A DNA stretch of 35,773 nucleotides from Planctomycetota bacterium (lineage in GTDB: Bacteria; Planctomycetota; Planctomycetia; Pirellulales; Pirellulaceae). Below are positions 8,596-17,190 of this stretch, piece after piece. The notes under the pieces are model-generated. The model had not been told where the DNA came from, did not search any database, and saw nothing but the letters and a program-made list of their open reading frames with translations. A program made the position numbers and the translations under genes. Within the stretch, counting starts at the first letter, position 1; every line of letters starts with the position of its first letter. The DNA lies in assembly GCA_026692885.1 (NCBI GenBank), contig JAPLNJ010000284.1, positions 1 to 35,773 of the forward strand, read 5' to 3'.

Positions 8596-9417
8596 ATGGA
8601 TGCTGAACTGAGCCTTCGCAAGTTCCTCGGACTGGACAAGAGGACGAGCGCGGACGGTAAGCCCGGACAGGGCGGAAAGCCCACGCCACGCGTCGTTGCT
8701 GCCACGGGCCCGCGACGATGCAAGCTGCCGCCTGGGACCCTGCTGAGCAAATTGCCGACCACGCACCAGGCGTTAGACTGGCTCCGTGGGCAGGGCTTCG
8801 ACCCCAAGGTCATCTTCGACCGCTGGGGACCGTACTATGCTGACCACAACGCCGCGGTTGACCCGCTGTTCACGGACGCCCGTGTTGTTGTCCCGATCCA
8901 TTCAATCGAATTAGGCCCGATCGGCGAAAAGGTCGCGTGTCTGGCGGGCTGGGAAGCCATGTCGATCGCCGGGAAGGACCGTTGGATGGGCCGGGCATCG
9001 GAGCCGGTGTGTTCCAAGGACGTAGGCAAGGGCAGCTTGCTCTACGGTTTGCACCATGCGATGGGGACTCGTGGGCCGGTCGTTGTCGTCCAGAAGATTA
9101 CCGACGCTTGGCGTGTTGGGTCAAGTGTGGTTGCGTTTCGGCTTCAGCGCATTTCGCACATCCAGACATACCTGCTCGTGCGCAATCTCAGGAATCGCCC
9201 CCTCGTCGTGCTCCTCGATTCTGAATGGGATTCCGCGAAAGTCGCCGATACGATCCGCTCGTTTCGTCAGAGGGAGTGTGATCCCGCTCCGGTAGTTGAG
9301 GCACACCTGCCGGGGAATTGCGCGACCCTGGCTGGATGTACGACGGAGCAGGCCCGGCAGGCCGTGCGGACGGCACTGAAGGGGATGGCTGCAGGTGGCA
9401 AGGGATCTGATTGTTGA
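8596..9417 (+). CDS. Toprim-domain primase-like protein lacking the usual catalytic Glu
   Basis: 273-aa protein. ATG 8596 is preferred because TAGGAGAT sits 7 bp upstream; an in-frame ATG at 8473 also has an AGGAGA, but its extra 41 residues look non-coding. Residues about 95-220 follow the DnaG/phage primase Toprim plan: 'VVVPIHS' strand, 'GKGSLLYGL', then 'VVVVQKITDAWRVG' at 162-175 and 'VVLLDSEWD' at 204-212. In the family the residue at 166 is normally Glu within an EG.TD motif; here it is Gln, followed by Lys. The acidic residues of the second motif (Asp208, Glu210, Asp212) remain. No zinc finger is present. It probably assists primer synthesis of the element or is a catalytically weakened relative. 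Confidence 0.72.
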   Translation: MDAELSLRKFLGLDKRTSADGKPGQGGKPTPRVVAATGPRRCKLPPGTLLSKLPTTHQALDWLRGQGFDPKVIFDRWGPYYADHNAAVDPLFTDARVVVPIHSIELGPIGEKVACLAGWEAMSIAGKDRWMGRASEPVCSKDVGKGSLLYGLHHAMGTRGPVVVVQKITDAWRVGSSVVAFRLQRISHIQTYLLVRNLRNRPLVVLLDSEWDSAKVADTIRSFRQRECDPAPVVEAHLPGNCATLAGCTTEQARQAVRTALKGMAAGGKGSDC

Positions 9418-9504
9418 CTTCGTTCCACGTGTCGGACAGCGGGCTGGGCGTTCCACACCCGTCTTGTGCGAACAAATTTCCGTTCTTCACGAAAGGAAAA
9501 ACAG

Positions 9505-10455
9505 ATGAGAGACCACACCTACAGCATGAATAGCGACATCCAGCCGACGCCAAGACTAGCCAGGATAGGATTGGCCGAGTTCGGCATCGATGTCGGCACC
9601 AAGTGCAGCCACGGCTGCACGTACTGCACCAACAACGCAATGCGTGATACTCACTGTCACGAGTCTTTCCGGCAGGCCGGCGAGGACCCCTTCGGTACTG
9701 AATTCAGCATCGTCGATCCCGACATGGCGAGCAAGGTCTCATACCGCGCAAAGAAATCCCGTAATCGCGGCCTTGTGCAACTCTGCAACTCGTCGGATGC
9801 ATGGGCACCGGAGGCTCGGAAGCACAATCTCGGACGCCGTTGCTTGGAAGCGCTCCTGGCTGAGCCGGGGTGGACAGTCAGGGTGCTCACCAAGAACGCC
9901 GCGGTCGCTGAGGATTTCGACTTGATCCTCAAGCACCGGGAGCGTGTGCTCGTGGGCCTGAGCCTCACTGGCACACCGGACAAGGAAGAGGTCTTGTCGG
10001 TGGTGGAGCCCCTCGCCTCACCGCTCTCCGAACGGTTCGCTGTGTTGGAAAAGGCCCGCCGGATGGGGTTGCGCACGTACGGGATGCTGTGCCCGCTCTT
10101 GCCGGGGATCGCCGATGACCTGTTTCAGATCGATTATCTGGTGCGTTTTCTCGCCTACTGCAGAGTCGAGGAAGTGTTCGCGGAGGGGGTCAGCCCTCGC
10201 GGCCATAGTCTAAAACGGACCAGCGAGGCGCTGCGGGCTGCCGGGTTCCATGCCGAAGCCGATGCGGTCTTGGGGATTCGGAGTTGGGACCAGCGGTCAC
10301 GCTACCTGAACCAACTGCTTGTGAATCTCCAGCAATCGGTGCGACGGCACATGTGGTCGATCGACATGCTGAAGTTCCCTCTATTCCACTTCTCTCGATA
10401 CGGGGGTGAGGATGCGCGCATCCGCGAGACCGATCAGGGCGTGGTCTGGTTGTAG
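9505..10455 (+). CDS. Radical SAM protein within the replication module
   Basis: 316-aa protein. ATG 9505 follows AAAGGAAA. The [4Fe-4S] cluster motif CSHGCTYC gives Cys34, Cys38 and Cys41 (CX3CX2C). The rest follows a radical SAM half-barrel, with strands at 'LVQLCNSSD', 'VRVLTKN', 'VLVGLSLTG' and 'GMLCPLLPGI'. The layout recalls the spore-photoproduct-lyase-like/DNA-repair-associated radical SAM proteins, but a specific substrate cannot be named. It sits between the Toprim gene and a remnant of DNA polymerase, suggesting a link to nucleotide or DNA modification or repair in the element. A strong hairpin follows the gene. Confidence 0.8.
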   Translation: MRDHTYSMNSDIQPTPRLARIGLAEFGIDVGTKCSHGCTYCTNNAMRDTHCHESFRQAGEDPFGTEFSIVDPDMASKVSYRAKKSRNRGLVQLCNSSDAWAPEARKHNLGRRCLEALLAEPGWTVRVLTKNAAVAEDFDLILKHRERVLVGLSLTGTPDKEEVLSVVEPLASPLSERFAVLEKARRMGLRTYGMLCPLLPGIADDLFQIDYLVRFLAYCRVEEVFAEGVSPRGHSLKRTSEALRAAGFHAEADAVLGIRSWDQRSRYLNQLLVNLQQSVRRHMWSIDMLKFPLFHFSRYGGEDARIRETDQGVVWL

Positions 10456-10470
10456 ACTCAGGTCGTTCGA

Positions 10471-10499
10471 CAGCCGCCCTGGCTTGCACAGGGCGGCTG
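10471..10499 (+). terminator. Hairpin after the radical SAM gene
   Basis: A perfect 11-bp GC-rich stem (10471-10481 with 10489-10499) has a 7-nt GCTTGCA loop, starting 16 bp after the stop. No T-run follows, so it is a terminator-like or mRNA-stabilising structure rather than a canonical terminator. Confidence 0.55.
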
Positions 10500-10522
10500 A
10501 GGCTTGTGTTGTCGGCGCTGGG

Positions 10523-10948
10523 ATGCCAAGGGGACCTGATCATCAAACTGCACGAGTGCTGGAGGGTATCCTCGGCTGTCGGCTGATCGCGCGACCTTGG
10601 CACTCCCCGACGTGCACGCCAAACGCCTCGTACTGCGCCAGACACAACACTGTGTTTCAGGGTTTGGCTGCCGACGGCGCAAAGTTGGGATTGTGGCGTC
10701 TTTGGCGTGCCGGATTTCGGATTGTCAACTTCATTCACGACGAGGTTCTGATCGAGGTGCCTGCAGGATCGAATCTGGCGCATCAAGCCGAAATCGTCCG
10801 GTACCTCATGGTCAAGGGAATGAGGGAAGTGGTGCCGGATATCCTGGTGGATGTCGAGTATGCGGTCAGCGAGCGGTGGTTCAAAAAGGCAAAAGTGACT
10901 CTGGATCGAGACGGCAAGTTAACGACGTGGCAGCCGGCCGAGGGATGA
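10523..10948 (+). pseudogene. C-terminal remnant of a family A DNA polymerase
   Basis: Only the last about 110 residues resemble DNA polymerase I. There is a fingers/palm piece 'NTVFQGLAADGAKL', then motif C 'FIHDEVLIEVP' with the catalytic His-Asp-Glu, and a C-terminal 'VDVEYAVSERWFKKAK' helix. Motifs A and B, the 3'-5' exonuclease domain and any N-terminal part are missing. Upstream sequence in the same frame (about 10406-10610) does not look like a polymerase and has no good ribosome site; ATG 10523 is only a possible start. A full-length family A polymerase needs at least 400 more residues, so this is a truncated relic of what was probably the element's own replicase. Homology begins near 10630. 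Confidence 0.8.
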
Positions 10949-11130
10949 TGCATGGCTGACATCGCGTTTCGTACGTCCCTGCTCGGACAACCGAACAGGG
11001 CACCACCACGTCTTCACCGAGCCAAGCATCGGAGGCGTCACGTAGGTTTACCGGTAGACATGGGCAACGTCGGGTCCTGGGATGCTCGACGCCGACGTCC
11101 CATGCGCAGCCTACTCGCTGCGACGACGGA

Positions 11131-11823
11131 TTATCCCCCGTCGCCCAATCCGTCCCACCTACCTTTCTTCTTCGGCTTGGGGAGTTTCGCATCAAGCGAT
11201 CCCATCGCTTTTTCCACCTTCCGCAGAGCATCCTGCAGTTCAGGTTGTAGGTCCGACAGCCTCACCTGCAATGTTGGATCATCTTCGTCGGATAGCCGCC
11301 GGAACCAGCGACGCCAAACGGTCGTCGTGTTCTGGATCTGAAGCAAAACTCCAGCTCGGTCTTCGGGGATGTACGCTTTGCGTCCACCTTTCCGATGACG
11401 CCCGAACTGTCGGATTCGCTCGGCCACCGTACGTGAACCTTTCCATCCTTTGCGTATCATCATCCGCTGGAACTGGCGTCGCTTTTCCCTGTCGCAGATC
11501 GTAACCAGATAACTCACCTGAGTCAGAGTCACCACGCGGTTGGACTCTTCGCACTGCGCACACAGTTCGTCGAGATCGGAGTCGGTGTACCCCTGCTCGT
11601 CATCGGCGAACCTGCGCAGCACGCGGACCACGTGAGTGGGTAGTCTGTAGCGTTCGCAGATCCCTGCCATGGTGTTCTTGTCAGGCTCTGCATCAACACC
11701 TGGTTCAGTTTGCGCGGCGGGCTTCGCGCGTCGACCGTACCTGGCAAGGATTTCCGTGCCCACCTGATGGTACTTGCGAAGCTGGTCAATCCCGGCCTGC
11801 ACTTCCGCTGGGGACGGCGACAT
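11131..11823 (-). CDS. Hypothetical protein, antisense to the element genes
   Basis: 230-aa protein. ATG at 11823 is chosen because GGAG lies about 9 bp upstream (plus-strand CTCC near 11833); the frame is open to an ATG at 11883 with a poor ribosome site. The product is highly charged, with 'RRQFQRMMIRKGWKGSRTVAERIRQFGRHRKGGRK' type basic segments spread over residues about 120-155, and a Pro/Lys-rich C-terminus. There is no signal peptide or membrane helix. The basic middle suggests nucleic-acid binding, but no family is recognised. It is the only gene of the left half that is transcribed leftwards, so it may have its own promoter in 11824-12177. Confidence 0.72.
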   Translation of the reverse strand: MSPSPAEVQAGIDQLRKYHQVGTEILARYGRRAKPAAQTEPGVDAEPDKNTMAGICERYRLPTHVVRVLRRFADDEQGYTDSDLDELCAQCEESNRVVTLTQVSYLVTICDREKRRQFQRMMIRKGWKGSRTVAERIRQFGRHRKGGRKAYIPEDRAGVLLQIQNTTTVWRRWFRRLSDEDDPTLQVRLSDLQPELQDALRKVEKAMGSLDAKLPKPKKKGRWDGLGDGG

Positions 11824-12177
11824 GGTTGCGCTCCAAGTGGTGTCGATCAGTTCGGCCACGCCAAATCTGCAGCCGTTGGTCATGCTTCAGGATTTGGTTC
11901 AGAGTCTAACGCCTCGCAGCAGATGAATCCAGTTTTAGATGCCATTTTCCGCGGACAGGCAATTTCGTCTGATGCTCCCGACGTGCCGACGATTTGCGGG
12001 TGTCCGCAGCGAGGAAAGCCTCTGCCGTTGCTGGGTCAGCGGCGTTGCCATTGACAATATGAAAGCACTTTCAACACAATGTCGTGCAGAAGTAGTCTGT
12101 TCGTGGCCTCTCCGGGACACGGGTTTGCAAGTCTGCGTGAACTCCTAGTTTTGTCAGATCCGTTGGAAAGGAATCCA
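11824..12177. other. Gene-free stretch between divergent genes
   Basis: This 354-bp interval lies between the leftward hypothetical gene and the next rightward gene. Only short overlapping open frames without ribosome sites are seen. It presumably holds divergent promoters, but I cannot point to convincing -35/-10 pairs. Nothing else was recognised. Confidence 0.4.
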
Positions 12178-12641
12178 ATGCACACACACCCTAGCACCAT
12201 TGCTCCGCGAATCGCGATCGAAGCTGGAAGCCAGCGAATCGCGGATTTTCTTCGGCGGCAGGCCAATCTGGCACACCTGCTCGTGGTGTGGGACGGCGGC
12301 CGCGAAATTGTGCTTCAGGCACTGCCGAACCCAGACGCAGCGTCCGAGATCCTGCGGGAGTCGCACGGCGGCAGCTTGCACCAGAGCCCGGCCGTACGAA
12401 TACGAGTCCGGTACCTGACCGTTTCAGACGCCTTGATACCCAGATCGAGGCCTGCATCCGTGGGCTGCAGAGGACTGGGACTGAATTCGTGTTCTATTTC
12501 AAGATCGGTGACCAAGCTGCACGGATGGAGCATGATGTTCACCGATCACTGCACAGTGTTGGAACGGATCTCGTGGCGTTGCTGGAGCGGGTGAAACGGT
12601 CCAAACAGGAATGCGCCGAGACCGTCGCTGATTGGATGTAA
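12178..12641 (+). CDS. Hypothetical gene with an apparent frameshift
   Basis: ATG 12178 has AAAGGAA at a good distance. The first about 80 codons read well in frame 1 (MHTHPSTIAP..., 'HLLVVWDGGRE', 'ILRESHGGS'). Near 12410-12450 the sensible reading changes to frame 3 ('LDTQIEACIRGLQ', 'EFVFYFKIGDQ', ending ETVADWM with stop at 12641). Frame 1 continues to 12594 but gives a Ser/Cys/Trp-rich sequence that looks random. The frame-3 part has no start codon of its own at the right place. I read this as one about 154-aa gene broken by a single indel, or as a sequence error. No family is recognised. The next gene starts 25 bp later. Confidence 0.45.
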
Positions 12642-12666
12642 ACACTAACAATAAGGAGGTGACATT

Positions 12667-13606
12667 ATGCCACAGGGAAGAAACGACTCGAAAAAGCGGA
12701 AGCGACAACAGTCGGCAGAAGTCCCTGACCCGATTCATGAGTACTTGCGGCTTGATGCTGAACAAAATCCCCCGCCTCCGCCGCCACCGCCGCCGGCCAG
12801 TCCACTCCGGCAGGCACAACTAATCGCGCAGCAGCTTTTTCCGATGCTGATGGCTGCTGCTGTCGATTTCTCCCAACTACAGGCTGAAGGCTTCTTTCGG
12901 TACATGGAGTGGATAATCAAGGAGGCAGGCAACCCGAGGGACCCGCTGGAGCAGATACTGCTTGGGCAGACCGCGCTCGCCCATTTTCGCATCGGTGTGC
13001 TGCACACGGCTGCAGCCGGGAGCACGGACAAGGACGCAGTCGAGGTCTACGCGAATGCAGCCACCCGGCTCACCGGTGAGCTTCGGCGGCTGATACTTAC
13101 CTTGGCGGAATATCGCGAGCGGTCAACGACGGCAACTCGCGCGGAAAGTACTGGCGCTCTGATCGGTTATCCTGTAGAGACACCCATGCCGACTTCAGCG
13201 CCTGCGGCTGAAGTCAGCAAGGTTGAGACGGTCGACGCAGAAGAGGAAAAAACGCACTGTGGATCAAGCAAACAGGGAAGTAACGCCGACAGCGGTTCCG
13301 GCTCAAAGTCGGGTGCCAAATCCAAAACGCGTGGCGGCCGGTCGGAAGAATCACCTGCAACGTGGCCCTCTAACGGCGGCCGGACGCGAATCCCTGCGCC
13401 GGTGCGCTCTGCGAGACCGACCTTGGGAAAAAGCCACAGGACCACGGACGCCGGAGGGAAAGGCCAAGGTCGCCCGAAACGGCAGCAAGAGACAGAAAGG
13501 CCCGAAGTCCCCGCGGAAGTTGTGGGCGGAGTTGGCTGACGTCGGTGGTTTGGTCCGGATGATGGCAAGCTACCGGAAGTTGGTGGCCGAGTTGTCGGGA
13601 CGCTAA
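12667..13606 (+). CDS. Hypothetical gene with poly-Pro segment and frame change at an A6 run
   Basis: ATG 12667 follows a nearly perfect ribosome site (AAGGAGGTGA at 12651-12660). The N-terminal part contains nine consecutive prolines (residues about 35-43), then a helical region to about residue 165. After the A6 run at 13247-13252, frame 1 (stop at 13539) turns into low-complexity Ser/Gly/Lys text. Frame 2 then carries a convincing ending with 'LTAAGRESLRRCALRDRPW' and 'TGPRTPEGKAKVARNG', stop at 13606. From memory, that Pro-Trp...Thr-Gly-Pro...Pro-Glu-Gly-Lys motif is common in small hypothetical proteins of planctomycetes and phages. The simplest reading is one about 312-aa protein with a one-base insertion in the A-run. 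Two overlapping genes or programmed +1 shifting are alternatives. Confidence 0.6.
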
Positions 13607-14439
13607 AGAACGGCCGCATGTCCGGGCGGCAGCAGGGGGAGGCGAGCAGCGGCGCATGCTCGACCAGCGAGTCCTTGGGCTTGGCGCTGAGTGCGAGCCG
13701 GTCCCCCTGCTGCCTCAGATCGCGACGATGGGCTGCACTGTGGCAGACTCTCCGGCAGCTGTTGATGCTGCTCCTCAGAATCTACCTTCGGACGACAGCC
13801 GTGCGGATCGGTGCTTTGGCTGCACGACAGCTTGAAGGCTCGCGAGCAGGTGACTCTGACTTGCCAAAATCGATACCAAGCATGGATCTCGGTACGAATC
13901 ATGGTTGCCCAGGAGCCGGAGGACCCGAATATGGCCCGTGACGTGCGATGAGACGCATTGGCATACCGAAGCCACCCCCAAGAGACGTCAAAACGCGAGA
14001 TCTCGCCTAGCAAGACCCCAGGGCCTTTCTTGGTCACGCTGGACAACGGCGAAGGTCGGTAAGACAGGCAATGTAGTGCATCGTCAATTTCCAGGTGGTG
14101 TTTGCCTGCCGAGATAACTCGCACCCAGACGGCCTGCGTTAGAGTGCCGTAACCTGTGAAACGTCGGCCGCGGCATGGTATGCCTCAGGCCCAGTCTGTG
14201 CGATGTTCTCGTGCGTCACGATGCTGATCCAGGAGGCCGTGGGGCCGCACAAGCACAGGTCGGCTGCGTGTGCTTCGAGCGTTGGTGATGGATGCCGACG
14301 CGGTGTTGCACCGTCCACTCGCAGGAGCACAGGCGACGCGATCTCCGATAACAACTGGTGACGCGACGGCAAGGTTGCCGCCGCAGGGTGGACCGCGTAC
14401 ACTGGCCGCATTCTTCGGCGGGACGGCTGGTGACTTTCC
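13607..14439. other. Gene-poor interval, probable edge of the element
   Basis: 833 bp without a convincing gene. A 59-codon frame at 13656-13835 (starting MLDQRVLGLG) has acceptable composition but a poorly spaced ribosome site, and could be a remnant. A leftward open frame of 173 codons (13603-14124) has no recognisable features. The interval separates the element-like genes from the beta-CASP nuclease and may contain the element's right boundary. I could not find a repeat of the tRNA-Lys end there. Confidence 0.4.
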
Positions 14440-16917
14440 ATGACGGTTCGGACATCCATTGAACTCTCGTTTCTGGGCGGTGCCACGGCGATTGGCGCTT
14501 CGTGCACGCTGGTCCGGGTCGGCGGCACAACCTTGCTCGTGGACTGCGGCGTACGCTACTCGGGATCGAGCTCGCTGCCGGACTTGTCGGCGCTGGCTGA
14601 GACGACGGTCGACGCGGTGCTGGTGACCCATGCCCACATGGACCATTCCGGCGGCCTGCCGGTGATCTCGGAAGCCTGCCGCGGGGCGCCGGTGCTGGCC
14701 ACGCCGCCCACGATCGATCTGGTGGGTATCTTGTTGCAGGATGCGCTGCGATTGATGACTGGCCCGGAACGGGAGGCGGAGTTGCCGCTCTACAGCGAGC
14801 GTCAAGTCGAGCAGTTGCTGGCTGCTCTGGTGCCGGTGAAGTTTCACCAGCCGATGCGCATCAAGGACATCGAAGTCCGCTGGCTGCCGGCCGGGCACAT
14901 CCTGGGAGCCGCCATGCTCCAGCTCAAGACACCTGCCGGGACGGTCCTGTTCACCGGCGACTACAGCGTCTCGGCCCAACAGACCGTGCCGGCGCTGGGC
15001 CGCCCCGATTTCCAGGCGGACTTAGTGATCAGCGAGGCCACGTACGGCGAGCGGTTGCACGAGGATCGGGCGGCCGCCGAAGAACGGCTGCTGGGGCAGA
15101 TCGGTGAAGTGATCGCGCGGGGCGGGCGCGTGCTGATCCCCGCCTTCGCCGTCGGCCGGGCGCAGGAAGTCCTGCTGATCCTGAAACGCGCCCAACGCAA
15201 TGGCACGTTGCCCCCGGTACCGGTCTTCGTCGATGGCATGGTCCGTGCAGTCTGCGCCGTCTATGGCAGGCACGAGCCGTACGTGTCGCGCTCGTTGGCC
15301 CACGAGATTCGGCGGGCGCCCCATGCCTTCTACACGGACATGATTCAGCCCGTCACGCGGCCTGAGGAGCGGAAGCGGGTGCTGGCGACGAGCCCCTGTA
15401 TTATCGTCACGTCCAGCGGCATGCTGGCCGGGGGACCTTCGCTGCTATATGCCCAGACACTGATCCAGAACTCGCAAGATGCCATCATCCTGACCGGCTA
15501 CCAGGACGAGGAATCCCCCGGCCGAGCCTTGCTGGACCTGGCCCCCACCGCAGGCCCCAAGGAACTGCGGCTCGGTCAAGCGACCGTTCCCGTCGCATGC
15601 TCGTTCGCCACCTACGGGCTGTCCGCTCACGCCGATCGCATGCAGATGGTTTCCTTTCTGGAAGCCTTGGACCCGCACACCGTGGTGCTGGTTCATGGCG
15701 ACGAGAATGCCAAGGAGGCGTTGGCCCGCAGTCTCCGCTGCTCGGACGTGGTGGCGGCGCGAGATGGCAACGTCCTGCGACGTGATTACCCCTCGCGTCC
15801 CGGGACCGGCGTCAAATCACCGCCGGTGATCCCGACGGCGGCGGACCTGGACATCGACCGGGCTCGCCACCTGCTGGGACCCGCAGGCGGAACACCGGTG
15901 CAGGCTGCCGCAGTGGCGGAAGCCTGGTTCGGCCAGGCCGTGGACCGGAGCACCGTGGAACGCTTCTCGCGGGTGCTCGAAGGGATCGGCTTGGTGCGGC
16001 GCGACGACGAACGCCGCGACCGACTCTGGGTGCTCGGCCCGCAAGACACGCATCTGTTTCCGGAGGAGGCGGAGTTAGAGGAACAACTCAAGCAGGCCAA
16101 TCCCAAAGGTCGGTTGCTGGAATTCTGCATGCGTCAACGGATCGATCCGCCGCAGACCGAAACGGAGTCGCAGGGGCCGTTCTACCGGGCCCAGATGTCA
16201 CTCGGCTATCAGGGTGAAACGCTGGTCAGCGGGCCTCAGCAGGCAGCCTCCAAAAAGGTCGCCGAACAACTGGCGGCCCAAGTCCTGCTGAACTTGGTGT
16301 CCGCACGCAGTTCCGCGGCGGACGTGATCCGCGTCCACGAAGAAGATCTGCCTCGTTTGCAGTCCGTCAATCCGAAAGGCCAACTGCTGGAATGGTGCGC
16401 GAAACAGAAATGGCCGGCGCCGACGTTTGAACAACAAGCCAGCCCGGAAGGATATCGGGTCCGCACGCTGGTCGGTGCGGAGAGCGAAGCCCGGACCTGC
16501 TCCGCCTGGCACTTGGCGGTCACGCTCAAGGCTGCCGAGCAGGCGGCGGCTGAGGCCGTGCTGGAGAGCGTCCGCGGCCAGCCGGCCGGCGGTCAGACGG
16601 TGGTCATTGCTGGTCCACCTCAGCAGCCGTCGCCGCCCGGGCCGCCGGGACCAGATCGCAACGCCGCGATGGTCTTGAACGAACTACGACAGGTCGGAGT
16701 GCTGGATGCCTCAGGCTACGAGGTCGTTCATGAAGAAGGCCCGAGCCACCAGCCCGTCTTCTCCACGGTCGCGTGGGCAACCACGCCTGATGGGCAGACT
16801 TGGCGCGCCAGTCCTGTTCGTGCCTCCTCCAAGAAGGCCGGCCAGCGTTCCGCCGCCGAGAATCTGTTGGAACTGCTTGTGGCACACGGCATCACGGGGC
16901 GAGCTGGGGCGTGTTAG
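14440..16917 (+). CDS. Beta-CASP metallo-RNase with three dsRNA-binding domains
   Basis: 825-aa protein with a complete metallo-beta-lactamase/beta-CASP nuclease core of the CPSF-73/RNase J class. Metal ligands are HAHMDH at 64-69, His153 (PAGHILG), Asp174 (FTGDYS) and His419 (LVHGDE). The beta-CASP motifs are Glu199 (ISEATYGE) and His397 (LSAHAD), with the CPSF-like 'TSSGMLAGGPS' at 324-334. Residues about 466-535 look like a winged helix. Three dsRBDs follow: about 552-620 ('NPKGRLLEF', 'ASKKVAEQLAA'), 642-712 ('NPKGQLLEW', degenerate end) and 738-816 ('VLNELRQVG', 'SSKKAGQRSAAENLL'). A Pro/Gly linker at 724-739 separates the last. This predicts a cytoplasmic endo- or 5'-exoribonuclease aimed at structured RNA. 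ATG 14440 has a weak GGTGA. In bacteria the dsRBD is normally confined to RNase III, so this fusion is unusual. Confidence 0.9.
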   Translation: MTVRTSIELSFLGGATAIGASCTLVRVGGTTLLVDCGVRYSGSSSLPDLSALAETTVDAVLVTHAHMDHSGGLPVISEACRGAPVLATPPTIDLVGILLQDALRLMTGPEREAELPLYSERQVEQLLAALVPVKFHQPMRIKDIEVRWLPAGHILGAAMLQLKTPAGTVLFTGDYSVSAQQTVPALGRPDFQADLVISEATYGERLHEDRAAAEERLLGQIGEVIARGGRVLIPAFAVGRAQEVLLILKRAQRNGTLPPVPVFVDGMVRAVCAVYGRHEPYVSRSLAHEIRRAPHAFYTDMIQPVTRPEERKRVLATSPCIIVTSSGMLAGGPSLLYAQTLIQNSQDAIILTGYQDEESPGRALLDLAPTAGPKELRLGQATVPVACSFATYGLSAHADRMQMVSFLEALDPHTVVLVHGDENAKEALARSLRCSDVVAARDGNVLRRDYPSRPGTGVKSPPVIPTAADLDIDRARHLLGPAGGTPVQAAAVAEAWFGQAVDRSTVERFSRVLEGIGLVRRDDERRDRLWVLGPQDTHLFPEEAELEEQLKQANPKGRLLEFCMRQRIDPPQTETESQGPFYRAQMSLGYQGETLVSGPQQAASKKVAEQLAAQVLLNLVSARSSAADVIRVHEEDLPRLQSVNPKGQLLEWCAKQKWPAPTFEQQASPEGYRVRTLVGAESEARTCSAWHLAVTLKAAEQAAAEAVLESVRGQPAGGQTVVIAGPPQQPSPPGPPGPDRNAAMVLNELRQVGVLDASGYEVVHEEGPSHQPVFSTVAWATTPDGQTWRASPVRASSKKAGQRSAAENLLELLVAHGITGRAGAC

Positions 16918-17190
16918 GGGAGATCCTGGGTCGAATGCGGGAGGGTAGGTAAACGTAGCTCGGCAGGCACCGTGGACCGTGGTCGTCTTGCTCGGCATGA
17001 GCCTCCCCAATAATCCTGCTCAGTTTTGAGCGAGCGAATCGGCCCGACATGAAACGTCGCTAGGTCTATCGTCACGAAGGAAGTGTGATTGGCGATCAGC
17101 GGTCCGGCTGGCTGCCTTCCCGGAAGACTGTCTTCTTGCTCCGCTGGGACAGGCTTAACGTGTACGCCGGTGCGCAGGGCTAAGAACGAG

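Noticed and set aside
13603..14124. 173-codon leftward frame
   Set aside because: No motif, no ribosome site, and a Ser/Arg-rich composition typical of shadow frames.
14185..14979. 264-codon leftward open frame at the start of the beta-CASP gene
   Set aside because: It overlaps the catalytic core region on the other strand and has Arg/Gln-rich random-like composition.
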